In this document: in pieces, positions 47,925-55,846 of the stretch | How positions within the stretch are numbered: position 1 is the stretch's first letter | How the letters are laid out: every line of letters begins with the position of its first letter | Program-made: the position numbers and the translations under genes | From: Actinomycetota bacterium | GTDB lineage: Bacteria; Actinomycetota; Actinomycetes; Nanopelagicales; Nanopelagicaceae | Reading direction: 5' to 3' | NCBI GenBank assembly: GCA_009700025.1 | Contig: WLMW01000001.1 | Location: 18,915-82,914, forward strand | DNA: 64,000 nucleotides | The notes under the pieces: generated by a model | Database searches by the model: none | What the model saw: the letters and a program-made list of their open reading frames with translations, nothing else | What the model was told of the DNA's origin: nothing

Positions 47925-49056
47925 TTATCTCGCTAACAATCTCTGCTGTGTGTTCGCCTAGTTTAGGCCCGGCAGAGGTGATTTTTCCTGGTGTTTTTGA
48001 CATTCGAGCAACTAAATTCTGCATCAGAATCCCGTCGACGTGGGTGAAACTCTCTCTTGCGATGAAATGTGGATCTTCAATGACTTGTTGCATGTTGTAT
48101 ACGGGAGCTATGGCTGCATCAGCGGCTTCGATTATTCTAATCACCTCTTGCGAAGGCCTAGAGCCAATCCAATTTTGAGTGAGTTCTTCTAGTGCGTCTC
48201 TATTCTCAAACCGAGCTTGAAATGATTGGAATCGTGGGTCCCCACCGCCGCCAAGGGTTTCAATCAATCTGCCAGCAACTGATTCGGCTGAAGCCGAAAG
48301 TGCAACCCACACCCCATCAGAACATTGATATGTGCCTCTAGGAATTGAGTAGGGAATGCTCGAACCTAAGCGTGGCTGCAAGTAACCCAAAGAATCCCAA
48401 GCAGCGGGCAGCGGTCCCATGATTTGCAGAACTGAATCAACGAGATCGATATCAACGACCTGCCCTTGACCTGTTTGCTTCGCGTGAAAAATCGCCATCA
48501 TCGCCGAGAAAGATCCGACGAGAGCAGTTACTTCATCGGTGAGCGCAATAGGTGGGAGCAGAGGTCCTCCATCAGGTTCACCTAGTAAACCTGATAAACC
48601 AGATAAGGCTTCAGCAATCGTTGCAAAGCCAGGTTTTTGCGCATATGGACCTGTCTGCCCAAAACCAGAAACTCTTAAAATTACTAACTTTGGATTGCGC
48701 TTAATTAGCTCATCTGGATCTAACCCTAAATGTTCGAGTTTTCCAGGACGCATATTTTCAATGAGCAAGTCTGCAGTGGAAATTAATTCCAGCAGTATCT
48801 CTAACTCTGATTGCTGCTTCAAATCAAGAACAACTGAACGCTTTCCACGGTTTACAAGTTTCCACCATAAAGAATCGGTTTCTCCTGGACGTGTCCAACC
48901 CATGCTTCGCGTTGAATCACCAGATGGTCGTTCAATTTTTATTACATCTGCGCCGTAGTCAGCAAAATATTTTGCTACACCTGGTCCTGCAACCACAGTT
49001 GCTAAATCAATAACCTTGATGCCCACTAGTGGGCCTTGGCGATCTCTATTTCCCAT
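47911..49056 (-). CDS. Family III CoA-transferase (CaiB/BaiF), copy B
   Basis: This 381-residue protein has the family N-terminus GIKVIDLATVVAGPGVAKYFADYGADVIKIE, then LVNRGKRSVVLDLK, and GQGQVVDIDLVDSVLQIMG. It is closer to the classic formyl-CoA / succinyl-CoA:acid transferase pattern than copy A. It overlaps the lyase by 14 bp and the upstream MaoC copy B by one base. Two different CoA-transferases in one operon suggest two acids are activated, or one activation and one product-recycling step. Confidence 0.9.
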   Translation of the reverse strand: MGNRDRQGPLVGIKVIDLATVVAGPGVAKYFADYGADVIKIERPSGDSTRSMGWTRPGETDSLWWKLVNRGKRSVVLDLKQQSELEILLELISTADLLIENMRPGKLEHLGLDPDELIKRNPKLVILRVSGFGQTGPYAQKPGFATIAEALSGLSGLLGEPDGGPLLPPIALTDEVTALVGSFSAMMAIFHAKQTGQGQVVDIDLVDSVLQIMGPLPAAWDSLGYLQPRLGSSIPYSIPRGTYQCSDGVWVALSASAESVAGRLIETLGGGGDPRFQSFQARFENRDALEELTQNWIGSRPSQEVIRIIEAADAAIAPVYNMQQVIEDPHFIARESFTHVDGILMQNLVARMSKTPGKITSAGPKLGEHTAEIVSEINDKK

Positions 49057-49541
49057 TAGTTTGCCGGCTTAAGGGGAAGTAATACCGCACGTTCAAATAT
49101 GCAGACGACGTCACCATTTTGGTTTGTGCCAGTCGTTTTTACTGTGAGGATACCTTGATTGGGTTTGCTATTAGAAACTCGTTTTTCCAAGATTTCAGTA
49201 TGGGCATAAATAGTGTCGCCATGAAATACGGGGAGTATGTGCTTAAGCTCTTTAACTCCCAAACTTGCAATTGCTTTACCCGATATATCACTCACTGACA
49301 TTCCAGTTAACAAGGCGTAAATATATGTTCCAAGAACTAAATTCTTGCCACTAGGTAATTCATTTTTTGCATAATTACTATCTACGTGGATTGGACTGCC
49401 GGCCATAGTCAGCATGCTAAATATATGATCTTCGGATTCAGTAATTGTCTTGCCGGGCCAGTGCTTATAGATATCTCCAACTTCAAATTCGTCAAAGAAG
49501 CGGCCATAGCGATCAGAACGAGCGTCAAATTCGCGTGTCAT
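49056..49541 (-). CDS. MaoC-family acyl-CoA hydratase/dehydratase, copy B
   Basis: This 161-residue hot-dog-fold protein is paralogous to copy A: FFDEFEVGDIYKHWPGKTITESEDH, the catalytic region MAGSPIHVDSNYAKNE, and ELKHILPVFHGDTIYAHTEI. It is the first gene of the minus-strand operon reaching down to the lipoyl protein. Its promoter overlaps the LacI-type operator at 49601, with a predicted leader of about 32 nt. Confidence 0.9.
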   Translation of the reverse strand: MTREFDARSDRYGRFFDEFEVGDIYKHWPGKTITESEDHIFSMLTMAGSPIHVDSNYAKNELPSGKNLVLGTYIYALLTGMSVSDISGKAIASLGVKELKHILPVFHGDTIYAHTEILEKRVSNSKPNQGILTVKTTGTNQNGDVVCIFERAVLLPLKPAN

Positions 49542-49579
49542 ATGCAGCCCTCGCCGTATTCCAATCTTTTAGTACCCCT

Positions 49580-49608
49580 AACATACAGAAAAGGCGATTT
49601 TTAGTCAA
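49580..49608 (-). promoter_or_regulatory. Predicted promoter of the MaoC/CoA-transferase/CitE operon
   Basis: Read on the minus strand, TTGACT (-35) lies inside the left arm of the operator palindrome, followed by exactly 17 bp and TATGTT (-10). Transcription would start near 49573, giving a leader of about 32 nt before the MaoC copy B ATG. Repressor bound at 49601-49620 would cover the -35 box. Confidence 0.55.
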
Positions 49609-49620
49609 TCGGTTGACTAA
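49601..49620. promoter_or_regulatory. LacI-type operator, site 1
   Basis: The perfect palindrome TTAGTCAATCGGTTGACTAA has 8 bp arms around TCGG, with the central CG typical of LacI-family operators. The same 20 bp recur exactly at 53987, next to the lacI gene. The site lies between the divergent MaoC operon and enolase gene, and both predicted -35 boxes are inside its arms. Confidence 0.8.
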
Positions 49621-49641
49621 GCACTGCTCTCTACTTTATAT
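49613..49641 (+). promoter_or_regulatory. Predicted promoter of the enolase-superfamily gene, leaderless
   Basis: TTGACT (-35, in the right arm of the operator) is followed by a 17 bp spacer and TTATAT (-10, 49636-49641). The expected start of transcription, about 7 bp further, coincides with the GTG at 49649, so the mRNA would be leaderless. No Shine-Dalgarno sequence is present before that GTG, consistent with this reading. Confidence 0.55.
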
Positions 49642-49648
49642 TTCATTT

Positions 49649-50785
49649 GTGTCTAATTCTAAGGTCACTCAACTAAACGCCGCAACAGTTGAGGCAGAGT
49701 TACCAGCCCCTGTTGTGTTTGGCGATTGGATAATGCGTACTCGCGAATTTGCAGTAGTCAGAGTGGTTTTAAGTTCTGGGGTTGAAGGTTGGGCTTTTGG
49801 ACTTACTCGTGATGGTGCCATTGCTGAGCAAATCAGAAAAACATTGCGAAACATATATGTAGGTACTTTCTCAAAGGACTTGGAAACTACTTTTAAAATC
49901 GCTCAACGCCGGAGTTTGGCATCACATTCAGCTGGTGTAGGTCTCAGAGCTCTTTCTCTCGTTGATTTAGCAATGTGGGATGCATGTGCAAAAGAGGCGG
50001 GTCAATCCATTGCAAAGTTCTTAAGTGGAGATAGACCTAAAATGCCAGCAACTGCAATCATTGGTTACCCCCCGGCCACCATGGGGCCACAGGAAGTCTT
50101 TGATCAAGTTACAGATTTATACGCTCAAGGCTGGCGAAGATTTAAAGCACCGGTAGGAACAAGTAATCAAGCTACGGCCGACAGACTTCTTGCTGCAAGA
50201 AAAGCAGCACCTGATGCATGGATCGGCTGTGATGCTGCATGGATTTATAACGATGTTCCATCCGCATTAGAGCTTTTAGATTTATTACAGGAAGTCAATC
50301 TGGGGTGGTTTGAAGATATTTTTCCACCTGGTAATGCTCAAGTTGTTGCAGATCTAAGAAAAAGTACAAATATTCCAATCGCAATGGGCGATGAACAAGG
50401 GGGGATATATTACCCAGAAGCGCTAATCGCAAAAAATGCTGTCGATGTAGTCCGAATTGATTTAACGTGCATGGGCGGGATAACGGGCGGTAGAAGAATT
50501 GTGGATGAGTGTTTGAGCGCAAATGTAAGCTTTGCCGCTCATATGTTTGCCCATGTGCATAGCCAAGTTTTTGGTGCTTGGGGCTTTACGGAAGTTCCGA
50601 TTGAGTGGGGAGTTCCTTGGACAGGGGTCGATCCTTATGCAGATAGTTTAGAGCAGCCAAAAATTGTGGCCGGCGGACTCATGAAGCCGCTCAGTGAAAA
50701 ACCTGGATTTGGTGATTTGGTAAATTTTGATTGGATAAAGACACAGAAATGCGTAGACCCAGAAGGGATTTTAGTAAGTAAATGA
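49649..50785 (+). CDS. Enolase-superfamily dehydratase, copy A
   Basis: This 378-residue protein is of the mandelate racemase / muconate lactonising group. The track frame begins at 49445, but that would put the operator and promoter inside the gene; the GTG at 49649 also aligns with copy B's start. Family sites visible are GLTRDG, GLRALSLVDLAMWD, the first metal ligand in WIGCDAAW, the second in WFEDIFPPG, GDEQGG, and a catalytic-type His in AAHMFAHVHSQ. It probably dehydrates a sugar acid to a 2-keto-3-deoxy acid. It overlaps the next gene by 4 bp. Confidence 0.85.
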   Translation: MSNSKVTQLNAATVEAELPAPVVFGDWIMRTREFAVVRVVLSSGVEGWAFGLTRDGAIAEQIRKTLRNIYVGTFSKDLETTFKIAQRRSLASHSAGVGLRALSLVDLAMWDACAKEAGQSIAKFLSGDRPKMPATAIIGYPPATMGPQEVFDQVTDLYAQGWRRFKAPVGTSNQATADRLLAARKAAPDAWIGCDAAWIYNDVPSALELLDLLQEVNLGWFEDIFPPGNAQVVADLRKSTNIPIAMGDEQGGIYYPEALIAKNAVDVVRIDLTCMGGITGGRRIVDECLSANVSFAAHMFAHVHSQVFGAWGFTEVPIEWGVPWTGVDPYADSLEQPKIVAGGLMKPLSEKPGFGDLVNFDWIKTQKCVDPEGILVSK

Positions 50786-51648
50786 AACTTGCATGCGGAG
50801 ACCATAGTTTTCCATTACTAGATCATGAGTCCACTATAGATTTAATTGCTGGGATGGGTTTTGAGGGTTTTGATCTAGCACTGATGGGTAATCGTTCACA
50901 CATTAGACCAGAACACATTCGCAGTGATATCCCATTGGCTGCAGACACAATTGGAAAATCTATTCGCCGCCGAGGTTTAGAAATAAGTGATGTTTTTTCT
51001 ATACCTTGGACAACTTTTGACACCATGGCACCTAATAATCCTGATCCAGAAGAAAAAATTGCTTCACGCAAATTATTTGAAGATCTTCTTGAGTTCACCC
51101 TGCGCATAAAGGCTCCAGGTATCACTATGGTTCCTGGAATTGATTTCGAAACTCTTGGTCATGAGAGATCCTTAGAATTAGCTGCAGAGGAGTTGCAGTG
51201 GCGTGCGGCAAAAATGAAAACCGAAGGCCTCCGCTTTAGTGTTGAGTGCCATATTGGCTCGGTTGCTGCGTCACCAGAAGATGTTTTGACTTTACTTAGC
51301 CTTGCACCAGATCTTAAATTAACATTGGATTACACACACTTTATTGCTCCGGGTTATTTGCAAGAAGATATTGATCGTCTTGCTCCATACGCTGGCCATG
51401 CTCAAATTCGCGGTGGACGTCCAGGGGCAGGTCAGTGCTCCATGAAAGAGAACACTATTGATTATGAATCTGTAGTTTCTGTGTTAGATCAATCTGGTTA
51501 CGACGGCTATCTTGCAGTTGAATACGTTTGGATTGATTGGGAAAATATGAATCGTTGCGACATTGTCTCGGAAAGTGTTTTGATGCGGGATCGCCTTAAG
51601 GCCGCTTTGGCTGGAGAAAAGTGGACTTATCCGGAGTCTTCAACTTAA
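50782..51648 (+). CDS. TIM-barrel sugar isomerase/epimerase family protein, second copy
   Basis: This 288-residue xylose-isomerase-like TIM-barrel protein has ligand regions LRFSVECHIGS (Glu, His), LKLTLDYTHFIAPG (Asp, His), GHAQIRGGRPG and YLAVEYVWIDW (Glu). The ATG overlaps the enolase copy A stop (ATGA), so both are made from the operator-controlled transcript. Substrate unknown. It is only distantly similar to the copy at 44054, suggesting different substrates. Confidence 0.85.
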   Translation: MKLACGDHSFPLLDHESTIDLIAGMGFEGFDLALMGNRSHIRPEHIRSDIPLAADTIGKSIRRRGLEISDVFSIPWTTFDTMAPNNPDPEEKIASRKLFEDLLEFTLRIKAPGITMVPGIDFETLGHERSLELAAEELQWRAAKMKTEGLRFSVECHIGSVAASPEDVLTLLSLAPDLKLTLDYTHFIAPGYLQEDIDRLAPYAGHAQIRGGRPGAGQCSMKENTIDYESVVSVLDQSGYDGYLAVEYVWIDWENMNRCDIVSESVLMRDRLKAALAGEKWTYPESST

Positions 51649-51665
51649 TTTGTTACTGTAATTCG

Positions 51666-52247
51666 TTAGTGAAGCGAACTATCTGCATCACCAATAGTCC
51701 ATGATGTGAACTCACCAATTAAATTAGGCCCAGTTGGCGCGCAAAGATACGGTCCTGCTTGCCATAATAAATTCTCATTTAATGGTGCTACACGAACCAT
51801 TTGAAAATCACCATCAGATTTTGCTCGAATCGTCAGTGCATTACCTTGGCGACTCGCCCGAATAGTTACTAGTTTGCCAAACCACTCTGACACTGGCGCG
51901 GTAGACCAGTCGGAATTATTAATCGTAACTACTGCCCCTAGTTGTGGAGTTCCATCAGATTGCTCAACAGAGGCTTTAGTCCAATTTTCCTCATCTGCAT
52001 AAACAAAAATTCCACATTGATCAAAATTTTGTGTGTAGTTCAGTCGAAATGTAACCTCCATCGCGGTACCGTCGTCAAAACTTCTCAGTAATGCGTGGCC
52101 ATCATCATGCACAAAGTTATAAGAAGTATTTCTCCACCAATCACTACCTTCGGCGGCCTTCACTAGAAGGTGGCCTTCGTTATTTTCCAAAGAGACAGGA
52201 TCCCGTGACCAGTTTCCTGAAGTCCAACTAAGCGAGCGACTATTCAC
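51666..52247 (-). CDS. DUF1349-type beta-sandwich protein
   Basis: I choose the GTG at 52247 because AGGAG precedes it by 6 bp; the track start adds 28 residues. The 193-residue protein opens SRSLSWTSGNW and contains KAAEGSDWWRNTSYNFVHDDGHALL, FDQCGIFVYADEENWTKASVEQSDG and TIRAKSDGDFQMVRVAPL, the pattern of the DUF1349 concanavalin-like family. It may bind or modify a carbohydrate but has no known activity. It is the only gene in this part of the island that runs against its neighbours, and it abuts a truncated SDR gene. Confidence 0.8.
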   Translation of the reverse strand: MNSRSLSWTSGNWSRDPVSLENNEGHLLVKAAEGSDWWRNTSYNFVHDDGHALLRSFDDGTAMEVTFRLNYTQNFDQCGIFVYADEENWTKASVEQSDGTPQLGAVVTINNSDWSTAPVSEWFGKLVTIRASRQGNALTIRAKSDGDFQMVRVAPLNENLLWQAGPYLCAPTGPNLIGEFTSWTIGDADSSLH

Positions 52248-52339
52248 AATAATCTCCTTGCTATTTGCTGCCTGATAGAAGTCTTTCGGCATGCCCTTTT
52301 GAAGCCCAAATACTGCTAAGAAGTGAGTCAAACTCCTTA

Positions 52340-52855
52340 TTAAATCGAGAAGTAGGTGCTGACACAGTTAATGCTGCAATCAAATGTATCGAGATTGAAG
52401 ATGTCAGTGAAGAACAATGGCAAAATCACATGGACTCCAACGTTAATGCAACCTTTTTTCTCTCCCGGGCGGCAGCGAACATTATGAAAGGCCAAGACTT
52501 TGGCGGAAAAATAATTCTGATGTCATCTGTTGCTTGGTTATCAGGTGGCATGTCCACACGTTTGCCATATGCAACGACTAAAGGTGCAGTCACCACAATG
52601 GCCAGAGGATTGGCTAAAGCTTATGGGCCTTATGGAATAACAGTGAATACAGTTGCCCCAGGATTAATTGATACCGCCATGATGCGAAAAGGTTTAAGTG
52701 ATTCTGCACGAAGCCAAATGGAAGAGGCAACCCCGCTCAAGCGCTTTGGTACTCCTGAAGAGGTGGCATCGGTCATCGTTTTTCTTGCTTCGGATGGTGC
52801 GAGTTTTATTTCTGGGGCGACAATAAACGTGTCAGGTGGGTTTACCCTCTATTGA
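52340..52855 (+). pseudogene. Short-chain dehydrogenase lacking its N-terminus
   Basis: The frame encodes the C-terminal two-thirds of a classical SDR: IEDVSEEQWQNHMDSNV, the catalytic Ser in IILMSSVAW, the Tyr-x3-Lys in PYATTKGAV, and the end SFISGATINVSGGFTLY. The Rossmann part with TGxxxGxG and the NAG motif, about 90 residues, is absent. Upstream sequence in any frame does not supply it; the 5' region of the DUF1349 gene lies there instead. Without a cofactor site it is presumably inactive. A very short gene from an internal start is conceivable but unlikely. Confidence 0.75.
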
Positions 52856-52938
52856 TTCAGGGGCTCTTTTGTATTGATTCCGACTACACTAAGAGTGGTT
52901 CGTAGAGTGCGAGCAGTCCACGGAATAAGGGGTGCAAG

Positions 52939-53979
52939 GTGGCTAGAAACAGTGATTTAGCTAGCGCTAAACCCCAAAGAGCAACTATTCGTGACGTAGC
53001 CCGAATAGCCAAAGTCGATCCAAGTCTGGTTTCAAGAATTGTAAATAACGATCCAAAAGCTAGTGCAACGTTAGCAACCAGAAAACGAGTTCTAGATGCA
53101 GTTGAAGAGTTAGGATATCGAGCTAACTCGGCTGCACGAATGCTAAAAACTGCTCGTACGCAGATGATCGGTCTCCTTTTACCAGATTTTTCTAATCCCA
53201 TGTATTCAGCAATTATCTCTGGAGTTGAAAAACGGTGTACAGAGATTGGGTATGGAGTTTTGCTCGGCGATCATGCTGAGGGTCACTCCGAAAAAACCTT
53301 CACAGATTTACTTGAAAGTGGTCAAGTCGATGGACTTCTCATTGCCTCAGGAACTCTTCCTGACTCATTTTTAAAAAATAATATTTTAAATCACCATGCT
53401 TCAGTTGTGATGATAAATAGAAGAGTAAGAGGCGCAGATGCCAGCGTGATTGTAAAAGACGAACTCGGGGCAGAGCTTGCAGTCCAACATCTTTCACAGT
53501 ATGGAACAAAGACAATTACTGGAATTTTTGGTCACCGAAATGTTGATACCGCCCAGCGTCGTAAAAAGGGTTTTGAGAGTGCTGCTGAAAAATTTGGGCT
53601 TAAACATCAGAGTATCGAAGTGGCATCTTGGGGCATGGAGGACGGCAGAAAAGTCGGAGTTGAACTTTTAAGTAAGAAAGTAATACCTGATGCCGTATTT
53701 GCTTCAACCATCATGATGGGAATTGGATTCTTAAGAGCGGCACACGAGATGTCGATTAAAATTCCAGAGGATTTACGGGTGGTCGCACTTCACGATAGTC
53801 CGATCGCTAATTACCTCACCCCATCCCTTACAACTATTAATCTTCCGACCATTGAGATGGGTGCGCAGGCAGTCGACTTGCTGGTCAGCATGATGAATGG
53901 AGGTTCACCACGGAACATGGTGGTGAGTGATCTTCCGACCTTGACTATTCGCGAGTCATCGCGCTTGGATATTGATTAG
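52939..53979 (+). CDS. LacI-family transcriptional regulator
   Basis: This 346-residue regulator has a helix-turn-helix near residues 17-40 (ATIRDVARIAKVDPSLVSRIVN), the LacI hinge helix (RANSAARMLKT), and a periplasmic-binding-like effector domain (TQMIGLLLPDFSNPMYSAII). It ends with the family's VALHDSPIANYLTPSLTTI and IEMGAQAVDLLV segments. The GTG start begins MARNSDL. An exact operator palindrome follows 7 bp after its stop and another lies at 49601. It most likely represses the island genes until a pathway sugar or sugar acid binds. Confidence 0.93.
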   Translation: MARNSDLASAKPQRATIRDVARIAKVDPSLVSRIVNNDPKASATLATRKRVLDAVEELGYRANSAARMLKTARTQMIGLLLPDFSNPMYSAIISGVEKRCTEIGYGVLLGDHAEGHSEKTFTDLLESGQVDGLLIASGTLPDSFLKNNILNHHASVVMINRRVRGADASVIVKDELGAELAVQHLSQYGTKTITGIFGHRNVDTAQRRKKGFESAAEKFGLKHQSIEVASWGMEDGRKVGVELLSKKVIPDAVFASTIMMGIGFLRAAHEMSIKIPEDLRVVALHDSPIANYLTPSLTTINLPTIEMGAQAVDLLVSMMNGGSPRNMVVSDLPTLTIRESSRLDID

Positions 53980-53986
53980 ATCGAAT

Positions 53987-54006
53987 TTAGTCAATCGGTT
54001 GACTAA
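53987..54006. promoter_or_regulatory. LacI-type operator, site 2
   Basis: This is an exact 20/20 copy of site 1 (TTAGTCAATCGGTTGACTAA), here extended to an 11 bp-arm palindrome by flanking T and A. It lies between lacI and the VOC gene that starts the long plus-strand operon 54069-58781. Unlike site 1, I see no convincing 17 bp-spaced -10 box after its TTGACT, so the exact promoter is not placed. Confidence 0.8.
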
Positions 54007-54068
54007 ATATAGCCTTTCTAATAGCCTGAGCGTTATTATCGCAAAATGACACGAAAGGGGCTTGCTGG

Positions 54069-54542
54069 ATGGCACAGATAACCAAAGCTCATCACACTGG
54101 AATATCTGTGCGCTCTTTAAAAGAGTCAACAAAGTTTTATAAAGAACTTTTAGGTTTTGAAGAGGTTTTTTCTTGGAATCCACAAGCAGATTACATTGGA
54201 GTTCTTACAGGTTATCCCGAGGTAAATCTCAATGCAACTATTCTAAAAATGCCAGGAGTGGAGATTTTTCTAGAGCTTTTAGAGTATGGAAATGTTGATC
54301 TCAAGACAATTGATCACGGAAATGCTAACCCTGGGATTGCTCACATAGCTTTTTTTGTTGATGATGTTGATGAGTGGTACACAATCTTGACAAGTAAAGG
54401 TGTTAAAAGTGTTTCAGAACCCGTGACTCCCACGATAGGTCCAAATAAAGGCGGCCGTGCAATCTATATGATTGATCCAGATGGTGTCAGGGTGGAGTTA
54501 ATTCAAAGTTCACAATCTTTCGGTGAGTATAAGGGGGAGTAA
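54069..54542 (+). CDS. VOC (glyoxalase/epimerase) superfamily protein
   Basis: This 157-residue metal-dependent vicinal-oxygen-chelate enzyme has two beta-alpha-beta3 modules. The likely ligands are His in AHHTGISVRSL, Glu in VEIFLELLEYG, His in PGIAHIAFFVDD and Glu in DGVRVELIQSS. The spacing recalls methylmalonyl-CoA epimerase and lactoylglutathione lyase. Acting beside CoA-ester enzymes, an epimerase of a CoA ester is possible, but that is inference. It is the first gene behind operator site 2. Confidence 0.85.
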   Translation: MAQITKAHHTGISVRSLKESTKFYKELLGFEEVFSWNPQADYIGVLTGYPEVNLNATILKMPGVEIFLELLEYGNVDLKTIDHGNANPGIAHIAFFVDDVDEWYTILTSKGVKSVSEPVTPTIGPNKGGRAIYMIDPDGVRVELIQSSQSFGEYKGE

Positions 54543-54546
54543 AAAT

Positions 54547-54828
54547 ATGGAGTTTATGGTGCACATTAAAAATACTTTCCCAGCTGATGGAAGTAAAGAA
54601 CTTCTGACACAGTTAGTTAAGCAAGAAGGTGAGAGAGCTGCTGAACTAGCTGCCCAAGGAGTAATTAAAAAGCTTTGGCGAAGAGCAGGCCAAAAATCAA
54701 ATGTTGGAATCTGGATAGCAGCTGATGCAACTCAGTTACATTCGGCGATATCGAGTTTACCTTTCTTCCCTTGGCTTGAAGTTGAAGTCTGGCCATTAGC
54801 TGAACATCCAAATGACCCAAAGAAATAG
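54547..54828 (+). CDS. Muconolactone-isomerase-like small protein
   Basis: This 93-residue protein is read from ATG 54547, which has a strong AAGGGGGAG upstream (the track start lies in the preceding gene). MEFMVHIKNTFPADGSKE, then an ERAAELAAQGVIKKLWR helix, AADATQLHSAISSLPFFPWLEVEVWPL and HP match the ferredoxin-like fold of the muconolactone isomerase family. No aromatic-degradation genes are nearby. A lactone- or keto-acid-handling role in the sugar-acid route is a guess. Confidence 0.8.
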   Translation: MEFMVHIKNTFPADGSKELLTQLVKQEGERAAELAAQGVIKKLWRRAGQKSNVGIWIAADATQLHSAISSLPFFPWLEVEVWPLAEHPNDPKK

Positions 54829-54839
54829 GGAGATCTCAA

Positions 54840-55844
54840 ATGACTGTAATGCGAACTCGTCAGGCTGTTATTCAGGCGTTATCGGATGAGCTTGAAAGCG
54901 ACCCAACGGTTTTCTTGATGGGCGAAGACATTGGTTCGGGGGGTCCATTCAAAGCCACTGAAGGTCTGATTGAAAAATTTGGAGAAGAGCGCGTTATCGA
55001 TACGCCAATTTCTGAGATGGCTTTTCTAGGTGCTGGCGTTGGCGCAGCTGCGATGGGCATGCGTCCAGTTGTAGAGATGATGTTCATTGAGTTTATTGGC
55101 GTTGCTCTCGATCAACTCACTACACAAGGGGCTTTTTACCGGTACCTGTCGAGAGGCGCTTATCAAGTCCCGCTAACAATTCGCGCTGCAGCTGGTGCAG
55201 GAATGGGTTTTGGTTGTCAACATTCTCAGATTCTAGATCAGTGGTTTAGAGGCAATGCCGGAATAAGTCTGGTTATTCCTTCGAGTCCACAGTCGATGTA
55301 TGGACTTTTAAGAAGTGCTATTAGAAGCAATGATCCAGTCGTAGTTCTTGAACATAAAGCTTTGTATGGTGAGCGCGGCGATGTCATTACGGGTGAAGCA
55401 GGAATAATCCCAATCGGTCAAGCAAATGTAATTACTGAAGGTACAGATTTAACTATCGTAGCAATTGGTAGCACTGTACATACAGCCAAGGCAGCAATGG
55501 AATCACAAAGTGAATGGAGCGCTGACATAATCGATCTTCAGACTTTAATTCCATGGGATAAAGCAACAGTTATGAAGAGTGTCGCCAAGACCGGACGCCT
55601 GGTGATTGTAGAAGAGAGTTCTTATTCCGGAGGTTGGGGCAGTGAGATTTCCTCAGAGGTTGTTTCACAGTTGTGGGGAAAACTTAAAGCTCCGCCGCAT
55701 CGCATAACTTCTCCGGATGCTCCAATTCCATATGCGCAAGAGTTAGAAAAGCGCTACTTACCAAGTCCTGAATATGTAACTTCTCAAATTAGTGAATTGC
55801 TAAAAACTGGTAAATGTCCAGCACCATGGTGGGAGGGGTTTTAA
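54840..55844 (+). CDS. 2-oxoacid dehydrogenase E1 component, beta subunit
   Basis: This 334-residue transketolase-like subunit resembles the pyruvate / branched-chain / acetoin dehydrogenase E1 beta chains: VFLMGEDIGSGG, RVIDTPISEMAFLGAGVGAAAMGMRPVVEMMFIEF, and a C-terminal domain with DIIDLQTLIPWDKATV. It pairs with the alpha subunit encoded next. The beta-before-alpha order is the reverse of the commonest arrangement. The E1 substrate cannot be told from the sequence. Confidence 0.92.
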   Translation: MTVMRTRQAVIQALSDELESDPTVFLMGEDIGSGGPFKATEGLIEKFGEERVIDTPISEMAFLGAGVGAAAMGMRPVVEMMFIEFIGVALDQLTTQGAFYRYLSRGAYQVPLTIRAAAGAGMGFGCQHSQILDQWFRGNAGISLVIPSSPQSMYGLLRSAIRSNDPVVVLEHKALYGERGDVITGEAGIIPIGQANVITEGTDLTIVAIGSTVHTAKAAMESQSEWSADIIDLQTLIPWDKATVMKSVAKTGRLVIVEESSYSGGWGSEISSEVVSQLWGKLKAPPHRITSPDAPIPYAQELEKRYLPSPEYVTSQISELLKTGKCPAPWWEGF

Positions 55845-55846
55845 GA

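Noticed and set aside
48539-48958. 139-residue plus-strand ORF inside CoA-transferase copy B
   Set aside because: It is a shadow ORF fully inside a strongly supported gene, with no domain features.
49445-49648. N-terminal 68 codons of the track's long enolase ORF
   Set aside because: They contain the operator and both predicted promoters and overlap the MaoC start, and the paralogue at 57642 begins where the GTG at 49649 does.
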